Assembly (NCBI RefSeq): GCF_963676685.1
Contig: NC_092346.1
Location: 45,567,289-45,631,288 of the forward strand
Direction of reading: 5' to 3'
DNA length: 64,000 nucleotides
From: Mytilus edulis
Taxonomy: Eukaryota > Mollusca > Bivalvia > Mytilida > Mytilidae
A model generated the notes under the pieces. The model worked only from the letters and a program-made list of their open reading frames with translations, searched no databases and had not been told where the DNA came from. Each line of letters starts with the position of its first letter. Position 1 is the first letter of the stretch. This document shows positions 25,000-36,905 of this stretch, piece by piece. The translations under genes were made by a program, and so were the position numbers.

Positions 25000-26105
25000 G
25001 ACTTGAAAAAGATTACAGATTCAGAAGAAAGACAAAAGATACCAGAGGGATAGTCAAACTCGTAGATAGAAAATAATTATAAACTGACAACGACATGGCT
25101 AAAAGACAAATACCACCGGAATAAGATCATTGCATATTGTTTTTATTGGTATAAATATTGATTTTGTTATCAGTAAATTAAAAGCTAACTTAATATTACT
25201 AGTATGTTATATACATATACATATTCATGGCTCTACAATCTGTCGATACCTGTAACTTGGCATTGCAAAAGGTCATCTTTTTCTCTGGCTGTTTATGACG
25301 ACTTTACACTAAATCCATTGAATGTTGGATGTGTACGGATTGATAGTTTAGTCTTAGATACATGACTTTTTTATTAGTTGTTAGTGGCTTTGAACTAGCT
25401 GTCAAATAACTGCGAGTACTCTCAGAACTGTTCATTGTGTCTTTTTGTGTCGGGATGTATAAGTACCCGGCCACGTCCACTTGTATTTTTGTCCATCTGA
25501 TGAGTTAAGCATTTTTCAACTGATTTTTATAGTTCGTTCTTATGTTGTACTGTTATACCACTGTCCCAGGATTGGGGGAGGGTTGGGATCCCGCTAACAT
25601 GTTTAACCCCGCCACATTATTTATGTATGTGCCTGTCCCAAGTCAGGAGCCTGTAATTCAGTGGTTGTCGTTTGTTTATGTGTTACATATTTGTTTTTCG
25701 TTCATTTTTTTATATACATATTAAGGCCGTTAGTTTTCTCGTTTAAATTGTTTCACATTGTCTTATCGGGGCCTTTAATAGCTGACTATGCGGTATGGGC
25801 TTTGCTCATTGTTGAAGCCCGTACGGTGACCTATAGTTGTTAATGTCTGTGTCATTTTGGTCTCTTGTGGACAGTTGTCTCATTGGCAATCATACCACAT
25901 CTTCTTTTTATAAAATGGTTTACTTTTATACATTGTTTCTTGGATGGAGAATTGTCTCATTGGCACTCATACCCCATCTTCCTAAATCTAATAATAATAC
26001 ACAAAACACAACATAGAAAACTAAAGACTAAGCAACAAACCCCACCAAAAACTAGGGGTGATCTCGGGTGCTCTGGAAGGGTAAGCAGCTCCTGCTCCAA
26101 ATAGC
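25000..26105. repeat. Block of dispersed repeats inside ABCG5 pseudogene
   Basis: About 25005-25115 and 25985-26105 are fragments of the 14570-14835 family in reverse. About 25530-25970 is the 23950-24490 family in reverse (landmarks GGTTGGGATCCCGCTAACATG and AGTCAGGAGCCTGTAATTCAG). The 60- to 79-codon frames here come from these repeats. Confidence 0.55.
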
Positions 26106-26749
26106 AGATTCAGAAATTAAGATGTATTCCTTCCCTTTTTTCCAATGATAGAAAATTACTATTAATTTATGTTATTTCGGGCATGGATAGAAAAATAGAT
26201 TTGACAAATATTTAATTGGTTTTAGTTGCAACTGTGAAAACAATGGAAACATGATTGGTTTCAGAAACTGTTGATTTATTCAACGTCCAGTTGGAAAATA
26301 TCTCATCTTCATGATCTTGAAAATGTAACCTATTCTTGTAGCTCATTTCTAACACTCATTAGATAGGAAGTGAGTTCCCAGTTAATGGTAAAATTAGGTT
26401 TTCAATAAGAATTTGTGTGATCTACTATGGTACATGAAATAAGTTAAAAATAGGAAATAATAAGCGATAGATCGTCAGAAATTGATTATGGTTTATCGCA
26501 GTGATACACAGTTACGTCCCCTTATATTTTTCAAGAATTGCATTTTTCAATAATTTGATAAGGACTGAATTTTGGTTTGTTAATTTTGTGTTTAAACTTT
26601 AGATAAACAAAGTTCTAACTTCAACAATAAATAATTTAAGTTTACAATCAAATTTATATTGATTTATGCAAAACTAAAATGTAAAAGTTACCGCCTAAAG
26701 ATTATGTTTGAATAAAATCTAGTCCTTGCAACTATAGATTATGAAGGTA

Positions 26750-27970
26750 CATAATTATGTTTAAATTAATTTGTGAAGATCTACCCCAAGCAGGGTTTTA
26801 AATAAAACTAGAACACACCCGTGATATCGCGGTTCTGTGACTGAATTAAAGTACATAACTATGGGTAAGCCTTATTTAATACTGGTATTGTCATCTGATA
26901 AAGTCATGCCGATTATAAGATACACAGTTTTCTCTGCTTTCAAAATCTTTCTGTTTGAACCGTCGACCTGGAACTTATCAATTATTGGTAATATTAATTA
27001 TTTGGAAAACAAAAGGTCTTGGAATGGAGTATTTTTTAATCAACAGCATTGTCCTATATTAGTAATAATAAATAAAGTTGAATTCTTTTATTCGCTGTTA
27101 TACGTCATGCCCGCTAACAAATTGAAAACTGTACCTATACGCCTATTGTAGATATCTGATATGTGACATAATCAGTGAAAAGATTTGTCAAGTTGAGAGT
27201 TTGCCAAAGGAAGTACAGAATTAGAAGAGTTTTTATTTGGTTTTGTTTTAAACTTTTGTTAAGTTTTTAATTTATAGTATGTGGGTTACATGAATAACCG
27301 TGATCGCATTCAACAGTATAACCAACGTCAGTATCACTGTTCCTTGATATGGGGAATTATGTGGCAGATGAACATTAGTAGTCATGGTCAACCAGTGCAC
27401 CGGAGTTTACCCCGCATGCCGCATGGCCATTATAAAAATAAATCCCGAAATGTATTGCTTGCAGAGGTTTTTTCTTTGTTCCCATGGCTGGACGGAACTT
27501 TTCCGCTAAATATGTTATTATTAATTATGATTGTGTGCCTTTTAATTTTTTTTACTTTCGATTAATGAGTTTGACTGTCCCTTTGGTATCCTTCGTCCCT
27601 CTTTTAAATGAAGTACCTATGATAATTTAGGAAATTTTTTTGACCTCACTGATAAAGATGTGAAGCAGAAGAAACATGGCGTCAGATGGTGTTGTCCAAA
27701 CTTCGGTTATTTCGTGGTACAATAAAATTTAAATAAACTACACAAGTTACCAAGATTTCTAAATTCTTGTTTTTGTAGACAAATAAAAATTCATGTCGTA
27801 TTTAACATCGAAATTATTCAGGTCTGATCCGTTTTTTAAAGTTCGCGTTGAAACGTTAAATTTGGCAGCCATTAAAAAAAATAATCGTACGAGATTTAAC
27901 GAGAGTGACGAAACTTTTCAGATGGGTCGTTCTTTATTGCAAAACGATGCTTCTACCATACATGACAGCT
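26750..27970. other. Unrelated segment in place of ABCG5 exons 3-9
   Basis: Homology with unit 1 stops at about 26740 (equivalent to 11780) and resumes at about 27973 (equivalent to 16762). The 1.2 kb between contains the phrase ACACACCCGTGATATCGCGG, a tail resembling the 14570 repeat family at 27550-27605, and open frames of 104 and 94 codons (26837-27151 and 27281-27565) that resemble nothing I recognise. It probably arrived with, or after, the deletion. Confidence 0.45.
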
Positions 27971-28917
27971 AAAGCTGGTATATAAAACAAATTCTTGTAG
28001 CAACCTACAATTATATATTCTATATATGTAGTGTTTATTGCAATTTCTATACTAAAAGTGCATCCGTTTACAAATTACCGTTAATAATTATCAATTGGAA
28101 ACACATTATCTGTCTAGTTTTCAAATCTTGTTTTCTATATACGTACAAAAGATGATGTTATTTAGGACGTGTACATAAGAGTCATTTACAATCAAAGACT
28201 GGAAAAATGATTAACTATTCTCCTGTCTCGGGGATTTGGTTTTTGCTTTAACCAAGGATTATAAATAATTCTCACTGCAACATTGATTTCTTTGTCGTTG
28301 TATGCTCCAGGAAGTCTTAGAATACCAGAATATTTCAGCGTCTCGCGAACTGTTAAGTTATGCAGCAGACGATCGGCTTAAATGACGTAAGCAGCGCACT
28401 GTTTAATTATGTCTGCGGTGCAAAGATAATTATTGAAGTAGACTTTACCATACAATGTTCCTGTGTATCTCGACAATATAACGTCTAAAAGAGACGATTT
28501 TCCTGAACCTGAAATAAGTGAAAGGATTTTTTGATGAAGACAAAAAAAGAAGACAATGTTTTATGACTGTTAAAAAAAATTAACATGTTGAATTTTAAAA
28601 GCAGATGTGCTATTTTATGTTGATGTTTCATTTGACATACAAACCCACACATCTTAAGAAGGAAAAACAAAACAAATATTGTTGTTGAGCTATCCTTTAG
28701 AGGTTCGAATGATAACTGCATTTCCGGTAAACTACAAGGAAATATAACTTTTCATAAAATGCCACTAAGATCTTAATAAATAACAATGAAAGAATGGCAT
28801 ACAACGGGTTTGTAACATTGTGGAAGTACTTATCCGGTCTTATGAGTTATAAGTTGTTGTTTTGTATCTCAAGAACTCTTCTTACGGCCTAATATACAGC
28901 TATTTCGGCGATTCCGC

Positions 28918-29000
28918 ATATTTTTTTCTGTTTTTTTCTGGGGTTTTTTGTTTGTTTGTTTTTTTGTTTGTTTGTTTGTTTTTTTTTTTGTTTTTTTTTA
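28918..29000. repeat. T-rich TTTG/GTTT low-complexity tract
   Basis: A run of T and GTTT units in intron 1 of the ABCG5 pseudogene, beside the exon 1 remnant. It produces short open frames on both strands that should be ignored. Confidence 0.7.
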
Positions 29001-29764
29001 ACTTTTATGCTTTCAGTCAAATACTTTATTGTAATCCATCCTGAACTTCCAAATATAGCGGTCTTCTCTCCACTCTTAGATTGTACATTCATGTCACTTA
29101 AAACTGTCTTAGTCTGTCTTTTTCTGAAACAAGCACCCTTCCACCATGGTCCAACATATTGCTTTATATCGTAATTAATATTTAAAAGGTTAAGTGTTGG
29201 TACTATTTGCTCCTCATTTTCATCCGGGTCCTAGAGATCATAAGCATTGCAGACATTGAAATTCGAAAAACAGGGATTATCTGACATATTACTTTAAGAA
29301 TAAAGGATAATTGACAGGAAATTGACACAAACAACGCCCTCGTAGATATGTCATCTTTTTCATTAACACTGAGAGTGATGATTTGAAACAACAAGTGATA
29401 TTTGATTCATCGATGTTTATATAGCCAAACAGTAAACTGAGATACAAATATCTATAATATTGAGATAGGTTTTGTAACAAAATATAGACTGATATCAAAC
29501 AAAGTGGTTTTTTTATGGCATAAAGTATCTTGTATTCTGTTTACGGAACTGCATAACCGAATTTAGTCTGAATGATACGTGTTATGTAGGTGTATTGATG
29601 TACAAAACAAATCATTTTATTGTAAAATTTAAATATTGAGTTGTTCCCAAGACAAATATGACAATATTTACATGCATACAATTTTCAAAGTATACACGAG
29701 AAACAATTTCATATTCCGCGAAATAGTAAAAAAAATAGCCAATCTTTCATAAACGTTATCATCT

Positions 29765-29885
29765 TGTAAGATCCAGGAAGATCCCCAAACAAGAATTAAA
29801 GATCCCACATCCTACTAGATATTCATCTAGTCAGATCCCGGAAGGTCCTCACATAAGAGCTAAAGAGCTCACATCCTACATCATT
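29765..29885. repeat. Two-copy tandem repeat, period about 62 bp
   Basis: Two diverged copies each run from an AGATCC(A/C)GGAAG start to a CACATCCTAC end. The repeat lies in the unit-2 insertion just left of the TIR element at 29926. Confidence 0.6.
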
Positions 29886-29925
29886 AAAATAAAGACGACC
29901 TTTGGCAATTATTTAAAGCGGTCCT

Positions 29926-31317
29926 CAGTGGCGGATCCAGAGGGGGGCGTACCCCTTTGATCGGACTTTTTTTTTTGTAAAATGATAAATTAGACTAGAC
30001 TTTGTGAACTTTGCCATTTTCCATGTAGTCTAGTATTCATTTTTTTGCGACAATTCTTTACTTACAAAGATATTTTTCGCTTGAATTTACTGATTGTCAG
30101 TCATGTGATTCCCTATGATGGAGTTGACCAGTGAGTCGAACAAACGTCACTCAGTCATTTTGAAATTCAAATTACAGTAATACATTACTTAGGCTTGGGA
30201 TGACAATCATAACACCTTCAAAGCGATACAGGATTGAGCAAGAACGTATTGACTTATATTTCACTATTCCTACAAACAGAAAGTAATACTCTATAGACTA
30301 TTACACTCTCATGAAAAAAAAGTTCCACAGCAATATTATGTACCTACCCCAAACGACCAGCCTATTTTCAAAATAACATAGCTGAATAATGATCCCAAGT
30401 CTGTATAAGCTTTAGATAGATTTAAAGTATAAGGTACGAACCATTTGATTTGAGGAGGTAGTCTTAGATATTTGATAGAAAAAACTGACTCTGATTTTTG
30501 CCTTAAACAAGTTCTGTTCGGAACTGGATTGAAAACAATAATCTTGTCCACTTTTTTGCTATTAGAAACAAAAATTTCCAACAGCATTAAATGAACATGA
30601 TGAATGAAAATGGGCGGTTTTTTTTTTGTAGCCGGGGTTTGCATTTCTGATCGAATGTCTGTTTCGCCGAACTGATGTATTGAATACTTTTTCAAGACCA
30701 GACTGCAACTTGCCTGCTGGGTGTGGCCTTTCTGTCTCCATTTGTCGACCATCATTCATAAATTCGTTGTCATAAGACTCATTCGTAGCCTTTGGTTAAT
30801 TTGGAACCGCTCACTTCCCTTAATTTTGTTGGCTGAAACAAATTAGCTAAACATTTGGATAAATTTGCTTGTTTGTCATTTTTATCTCTTGTCGATCATT
30901 TTGTAAATTCCACCGAATTGCCAGGCGTATATCTTGTTTACAACAAGAAATCTGTGAGTTTATGATAACTCACCTTACAACATGTACAAACAGGCGAGAA
31001 TTTTCCATGTCTATTTTTTACTGACAAGTCCCACATCAAATTTATCAGTACATAGCTTTGGATCCACTCGGCATACTATCATTTTATGGAAGACAATTAA
31101 TAGGGAGAATACAGGATCGAACTGAAATGTTCAACCCTTACGCTTTACAGCAACTACAAATAAACATGCCCCACGACAGGAACCGTTTAAAAATTGCATG
31201 TTACACTTATTTTATATTTTTTAGCCCAAAAAAAGGTCCCAAAAGTTTTTCGCCTCGCTCCGCTGGGCAAACTTTAAAAACTTCGCCCCCCTTTCCCAAA
31301 TCCTCGATCCGCCCCTG
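29926..31317. mobile_element. TIR element with CAGNGGCGGAT ends and 5-bp target duplication
   Basis: The left end is CAGTGGCGGATCCAG and the right end read on the minus strand is CAGGGGCGGATCGAG, a terminal inverted repeat with two mismatches in 15. GTCCT flanks both sides (29921-29925 and 31318-31322). The 1392-bp body has no recognisable transposase. A 139-codon minus-strand frame (30336-30755) lies inside but matches no family I know. End sequence suggests a hAT-type element. A tiny relative sits at 36119-36192. Confidence 0.7.
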
Positions 31318-32054
31318 GTCCTCTTTGACATAATCGGTCAACCGCTATACACTATCAATTCGGCCTATCCCGTTCCTCCATCCAAGCATGGAAGTTAAAT
31401 GAAATAATGATGGTTGCTGTTTGATATATACTATATTATTTGCGCGGTTAGGCATTTTCAACAGACTTTGCGTTGATTTATTTTTGCGTTTTTCTAATTT
31501 CGAGATCATTTAATGTTAGAGTTGATCAAAGTATCACATATTCCCGTGTCCACTCGAAAATGAATTGCGCGCGAATACAATTTTCGTACTCTTAATGTTT
31601 TTGGTTTTCCTAAAATTAAATTTTCATCTCAAACAAAGTGAATATGAAGATTATTGCAGAAATAGAAAGTCGCTCACAAAAAAACGAGTACATGTTTCAT
31701 TTATGGGAAATCACACTATTATAAAATTGCACAACACAAAACGAAACGAAATGTCACCTCACAATTTAGGTTACGAATCAATGTAGATGAAGTGAAAATA
31801 AAGGAAATGAGGAAATGAGGAAATTCATATTTTCATGACAACTTAAAATTAAAAAAATCATTTAAAAACATCACTTTTTTTGTGTTATCATCTTTATTTT
31901 TATGCAGTTAACATCTTGCCAAAAATATGATAGGTGATATGCAAATATAGAGTGGATTGAACAAACTGTAAATATTTCAAAGAAGCCTTTCTTGCGTGAC
32001 TAATTGTGTGGAGTACAATTGAGTCCGATTCTATATACCGCTTTGAATGTGTCT

Positions 32055-32220
32055 GTAGGGGCGGATCCAGGATTTTAGGTTGGGGGAGGGGGGACAAGCT
32101 TAAATTTTTGCCGAGCAGTGCGAAAAAAAATTTGAGGCAAAGAAATATTTGTTATTTAACTGGGTTTTCCGCTGCTGGTCTGCTCCCTTTTAAATCATTC
32201 TGTCGGGGGTCGGTGGTCGA
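32055..32220. mobile_element. Truncated GGCGGATCCAG-end element
   Basis: GGGGCGGATCCAGGATTTTAG at about 32057 matches the terminal repeat of the elements at 29926 and 36119, but I find no matching opposite end nearby. It is probably a broken copy, or an end whose mate has decayed. Confidence 0.4.
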
Positions 32221-32890
32221 ATGAGTAATTAATATTGAGCAAATTATGTTCACAAAAACCCATACAATTGTTTAGAATGGCTAGAGGCTGCAAGTTGTGG
32301 ACAAATTGATCCCTGCAAAGCCATATGTACTACTACAAGTACTCCTGTAATCGCTTACCAGAATATAATGATGATAACATAATTCTTTCTTGGTGAATGC
32401 AAAAGACAAACTGGGAAAGCTATTTAGATCGTAAGTTTCCAATCTGGCTAACTCTCTTGTGGTAGGAAAAATCTTCAGATTTAAGAGATACAACATCATG
32501 AAAGTAAATCTGATTAAAATGCTCCTAATGGTATATCTGTCTTAACTCTGTAATTATCATCAATACCAACAGATAAAGGGAAAAAACCGACGGTCACAAA
32601 AACAAATCCGATTTTGAAATCAGCGGTAAGAGATTTATTTTCCAAAACAACAGCTTCCAATGGCATGATAACATCTGCGTATTCATTGATTTTCATTATT
32701 AGAACTAAAGATAACAAATAAGGAGTATTTCCAAAATTCTTGAAAAAAAAAATGTATTATTATTTTACTTTTGTTTATGAAATTTAAATTAACAATTCAA
32801 GTCTTTCTAGATTAAGAATAAAATATTGAAAACAACACGTTATTAATTTCTTGCGTCCGAAGCGCTTTTCTGGATTTAATTTAGAACTAA

Positions 32891-34135
32891 TAAAACTAGA
32901 GGCTCTAAAGAGCCTGTGTCGCTCACCTTGGTCTATGTGAATATTAAACAATGGACACAGATGGATTCATGACAAAATTGTGTTTTGGTGATGGTGATGT
33001 GTTTGTAGATCTTACTTTACTAAACTTTCTTGCTGCTTTAAACTATCTCTATCTCTAACAGTAGTTTCTTTGGAAAATGTTATTGAAAATCTACAAATTT
33101 TATGAAAATTGTTAAAAATTGACTATGAAGGGCAATAACTCCGACTTATTTTTAGTTCTTACTTTGCTGTACATTATTGCTGTTTACAGTTTATCTCTAT
33201 CTATAATAATACTCAAGATAATAACAAAAAAACAACAAAATTTCCTCAAAATTACCAATTCAGGGGCAGCAACCTAACAACCGATTATCCGATTCATCTG
33301 AAAATTCCAGGGCAGATAGATCGTGACCTGATCAACAATTTTACATCCTGTCAGATTTGCTCTTAATGCTTTGGTTTTTGAGTTATAAGCCAAAAACTGC
33401 ATTTTACCCCCATGTTCTATTTTTAGCCATGGCTGCCATCTTGGTTTGTTGGCCGAGTTACTGGACACATTTTTTAAACTAGATACCCCAATGATGATTA
33501 TGGCCTAGTTTGGTTTAATTCGCCCAGTAGTTTCAGAGGAGAAGATTTTTCTAAAAGATTACTAAGATTTACGAAAAATGGTTAAAAATTGAATATAAAG
33601 GACAATATTTCCTTAAGTGGTCAACTGACCATTTTGGTCATGTTGACTTATTTGTAGATCTTACTTTGCTGAACATTATTGCTGTGTACAGTTTATCTCT
33701 ATCTATAATAATATTCAAGATAATAACCAAAAACAGCAAAATTTCCTTAAAAGTACCAATTCAGGGGCAACAACCTAACAACGTAATGTCCGATTCATCT
33801 GAAAATTTGAGGGCAGATATATCTTGACCTGATGAACAATTTTACCCTGTCAGATTTGCTCTAAATGGTTTTTGAGTTATAAGCCAAAAACTGCATTTTA
33901 CCCCTATGTTTTATTTTTAGCCATGGTCGCCATCTTGGTTGGTTGGCCGGGTCGCCGGACACATTTTTAAAACTAAATACCCCAATGATGATTGTGGGCA
34001 AGTTTGGTTAAATTTGGCCGAGTAGTTACAGAGGAGAAGATTTTTGTAAAAGTTAACGCCGGACGCAGGACGACGACGACGGACGCCAAGTGATGAGAAA
34101 AGCTCACTTGGCCCTTTGGGCCAGGTGAGCTAAAA
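32891..34135. mobile_element. 1.25-kb repeat with GCTCACCT inverted ends and internal direct repeat
   Basis: The left end contains a small hairpin (GGCTCTAAAGAGCC) followed by GCTCACCTTGG. The right end contains GGCCCTTTGGGCC followed by CCAGGTGAGC, so both ends carry a hairpin and the outer GCTCACC words are inverted. Two diverged direct copies of about 470 bp fill the interior (about 33101-33560 and 33581-34030), sharing ACCAATTCAGGGGC, TATAAGCCAAAAACTGCAT and TTAGCCATGG. A GACGACGACG tract precedes the right end. It resembles a repeat common in bivalve genomes. The class is uncertain and no coding capacity is seen. Confidence 0.6.
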
Positions 34136-35221
34136 ATAGCAAAGAATTTTAAAGTTGAATATTTTTAGAAAATATAACTTTTCTCTATAGCTTGCTTTGC
34201 AAATCAAACAAATAAATAACATAGTCTAATGAAAGACATTATCATTTTAAATTATATCACACCGGCATACATTAAAAATTAAAAATTTGATAATTTTCTA
34301 ATTTATCAAACTTTGTAAAATCTTATTTTAATGGGTTTTTTTTTATTAATTTGTCTCATCGACTCTTGACTGTATTATTTTAACCATAAATTTTCACGTT
34401 CTAATAAGCCTTGAAGTTCTTAATTCTTAAAATAAAGTCCATATTGTCATATATTGTGTATTGTGAAAAGTAACGTTTAACACATTGACAAAGGGCTAGG
34501 CAGGTGTGATTTTAATAAATAAAATTCATATACAACACAACCATGTCGATGAAACACTTAATAAATTTAAGCCTAACATAATCGATCGCCAATGCCAGTG
34601 AATTTCCTTGGAGTTGATGAATCGATACGTGACGTCATCATCAGACAAGCTTCTCAATGTAGAAGAATGAAAGCAACACCGGTAAGTAACACTTGTGTTT
34701 ATTTCATGCTTCACATTGGTTAAAATAATTACAATGTAATTTTTTTCATACATCTGAATATTACGACATCTTATTTATTTACGACATATCTTTCTGTCTA
34801 TCATATCGTTTCTGTGGATGGAATAACAATACATCTATTCAACTCTATATTAGGAAATACATGGGTAATTATCTACACATTTATTTATTGGGATTTTTTT
34901 TATAAATATAGAATGATTGATCAGTTATTTGTGCATTAATTTTTTTTATTGAGAATCATACATTATTTTCTGTCATTATATAAATTTGCAAGGTTAATTG
35001 AAAGATTTATCGAAGAAACACGTATAATACTATAATATTTTGATTAGTTTTTCCCCTAAGAAAAAAAATAAATCCGATATTTTTAGAGTTGATGCAGCTG
35101 AGAACTTATTTCTAAATTAGTACATCACATACAATGTTTCGAATCAATTCCAAAGTCACCAAATTCAACTTTTCATCGAAAATTCACATGCCACGATCAA
35201 AATATTATGCGACTAGAGCTA

Positions 35222-35475
35222 CTAGTGGTGCAGGCACTGCAGTAGCGCATCCAAAGGAGGCCGGGCGTACGGGGGATTGGAACATTTGATATTAAAACTC
35301 GAGTAGGATGTAACAAAGTTTTGATTTGGACCATGACGTGAGTAAAATAAATACATGAAAATAGGCCTGTAACATCCGCAATACAAATACTGGAAAATTG
35401 GTCCTATATATTTCAAAATACAAATACAGGAAAATTGGTCATGTATATATTTCACAATACAATTGTCAAGTACAT
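35222..35475. repeat. Small tandem repeat, period about 43 bp
   Basis: Two to three diverged copies around the words AATACAAATACTGGAAAATTGG and AATACAAATACAGGAAAATTGG. Only repeat structure is supported; the open frame on the minus strand (35222-35455) runs through it. Confidence 0.45.
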
Positions 35476-36118
35476 ATACATTACCCCTATAATTTCCAAT
35501 ATACTATCGTTGGTTCAATGAGAAAAAAGAGATTCTATTGTCAATTCTAACTGGCAGAAGACATTACAACTACAAGATTACAGTACATTTGTCCAAACTG
35601 TATGCTTTGCATCATTATCTATAACTTTTTGTTTTTCTTCTTCTTTATTTGAAAAGTAAACTCGCAGTCTTCAAGAATATCGGGAATAAAATTTACAAAG
35701 AGAGAATCTCGAGGTTAGAAAACAAATCTATAGGCCAATAAAAAAGTAACTAGAGCTTTTGATAGTGTACGCCAGAAGTTCGTTTCGACTACGCCAAGAT
35801 TCATCAGTGACGCTCGAATAAAAAAAGTATTAAAAGGCCGAAATAAATAACTAAGTTTAATAAAGTGAATTGAGGGTATAATATTCCGAAAGATTTTGCT
35901 AAAAAAAACTAAGGAAATCTATTCCGGGAAGATTTTTCTTAGTATTTAGAATAATTCAACGACGTTTTGTAAAACAGTTCTAAAACAAGAATTTGTCCAT
36001 AGTACACGGATGCCCAATCCGCACTATCACTTTCTTGTTCAGTTGACCGTGAAAATGGGGTAAATCTCTAATTTGGTATTAAAATAAGAAAGATCATATC
36101 AAAGGGAACATGTGTACT

Positions 36119-36192
36119 CAGTGGCGGATCCAGGGTGGCGGGGGGGGGGGGGGGGGGGGGGGGTCTCTTTTAAAATGGCTGGATCCGCCCTG
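36119..36192. mobile_element. 74-bp miniature TIR element with a 24-G run
   Basis: Ends CAGTGGCGGATCCAG and, on the minus strand, CAGGGCGGATCCAG. GTACT flanks both sides (36114-36118 and 36193-36197), the same 5-bp target length as the 29926 element. Nearly half the body is a G run (36140-36163). It is too short to encode anything and must have been moved in trans, if it moved as a unit. Confidence 0.75.
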
Positions 36193-36689
36193 GTACTAAG
36201 TGTCAAGTTGATTGAACTTCAACTTCATCAAAAACTACCTCGACCGAAAACTTTAACCTGGAGTGCGACAGACGGACGAACGCAAAGACCAGAAAACATA
36301 ATGCCCTCTACTATCGTAGGTGGAGCATAAAAATAATAACGTGATTGTGTATGTTAAAAAAAGATAAGACCAGCTCACTGAACACTGTAAAATATATTTA
36401 TATATATATTTCTGGTATTTTTACATTTTTGCCTGAAATATATTATAAAAGTTTTTCTCACTTAGGTAACACATTTTCATATGAATACAATACTTATATA
36501 TAAAGAATAGTCTTCTAAATGTTTAAACAAATTCTAGACAATAAGTTTAAAACAGAGGTTTCTTCGCTTCTATAGATTTGTACATAGTCAATCCTTTCTA
36601 TATTTTAGACCAAAATTGATTTTTTTTCTTGAACTTCATGCTTCAGTTTTGTTTTTGAAAAAAGAACAGCAGAGAAAATGAAAACAAAC

Positions 36690-36905
36690 TAATCGTGAAA
36701 AAAAATTTGGTTAGCATAATTTTCAATTAAGTTAACAATGGCATAAAGAGTGTTATAACTAAAGTATTATGTACCATTGTGAGTTGGATTATTTCTAGAA
36801 AACATACCAATCGTGAAAAAACTTTGGTTAACATAATTTTCAATTAAGTTCACAAAGACATATTATTATTTACTGAAGTATATATCATGTACAACTGTGA
36901 ATCTA
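36690..36905. repeat. Two-copy tandem repeat, period about 115 bp
   Basis: Copies start at about 36692 and 36808, each carrying AATCGTGAAAAAA, TTGGTTA(G/A)CATAA and TTTCAATTAAGTT. This lies in the unit-2 insertion, upstream of the ABCG8 promoter. Confidence 0.6.

Larger units (their letters stand above)
23646..29287 (-). pseudogene. Decayed second copy of ABCG5 (exons 1, 2 and 10 only)
   Basis: Three exons survive in the right order and strand. Exon 1 at 29041-29287 has a stop at codon 19, and its donor GT has become GA. Exon 2 at 28276-28508 keeps its exact 233-nt length but the Q-loop glutamine codon is now TAA. Exon 10 at 23646-23812 keeps its exact 167 nt but has an in-frame TAA just after the NEDM stretch. 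Exons 3-9 are missing, their place taken by unrelated sequence at about 26750-27970. No functional half-transporter can be made. Several missense changes are also present, including Thr to Ser at the end of Walker A. Unit 2 must have begun with a full ABCG5, since the whole gene lies within the duplicated block. Confidence 0.9.

Noticed and set aside
26837..27565. Two open frames (104 and 94 codons) in the segment replacing ABCG5 exons 3-9
   Set aside because: No recognisable domain, different frames, no splice logic linking them, and the second ends in a known repeat tail.
30336..30755. 139-codon minus-strand open frame inside the 29926-31317 element
   Set aside because: No transposase motif or known domain seen, and an overlapping frame of 65 codons is equally open. 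It could be an element-derived remnant, but I cannot support a product.
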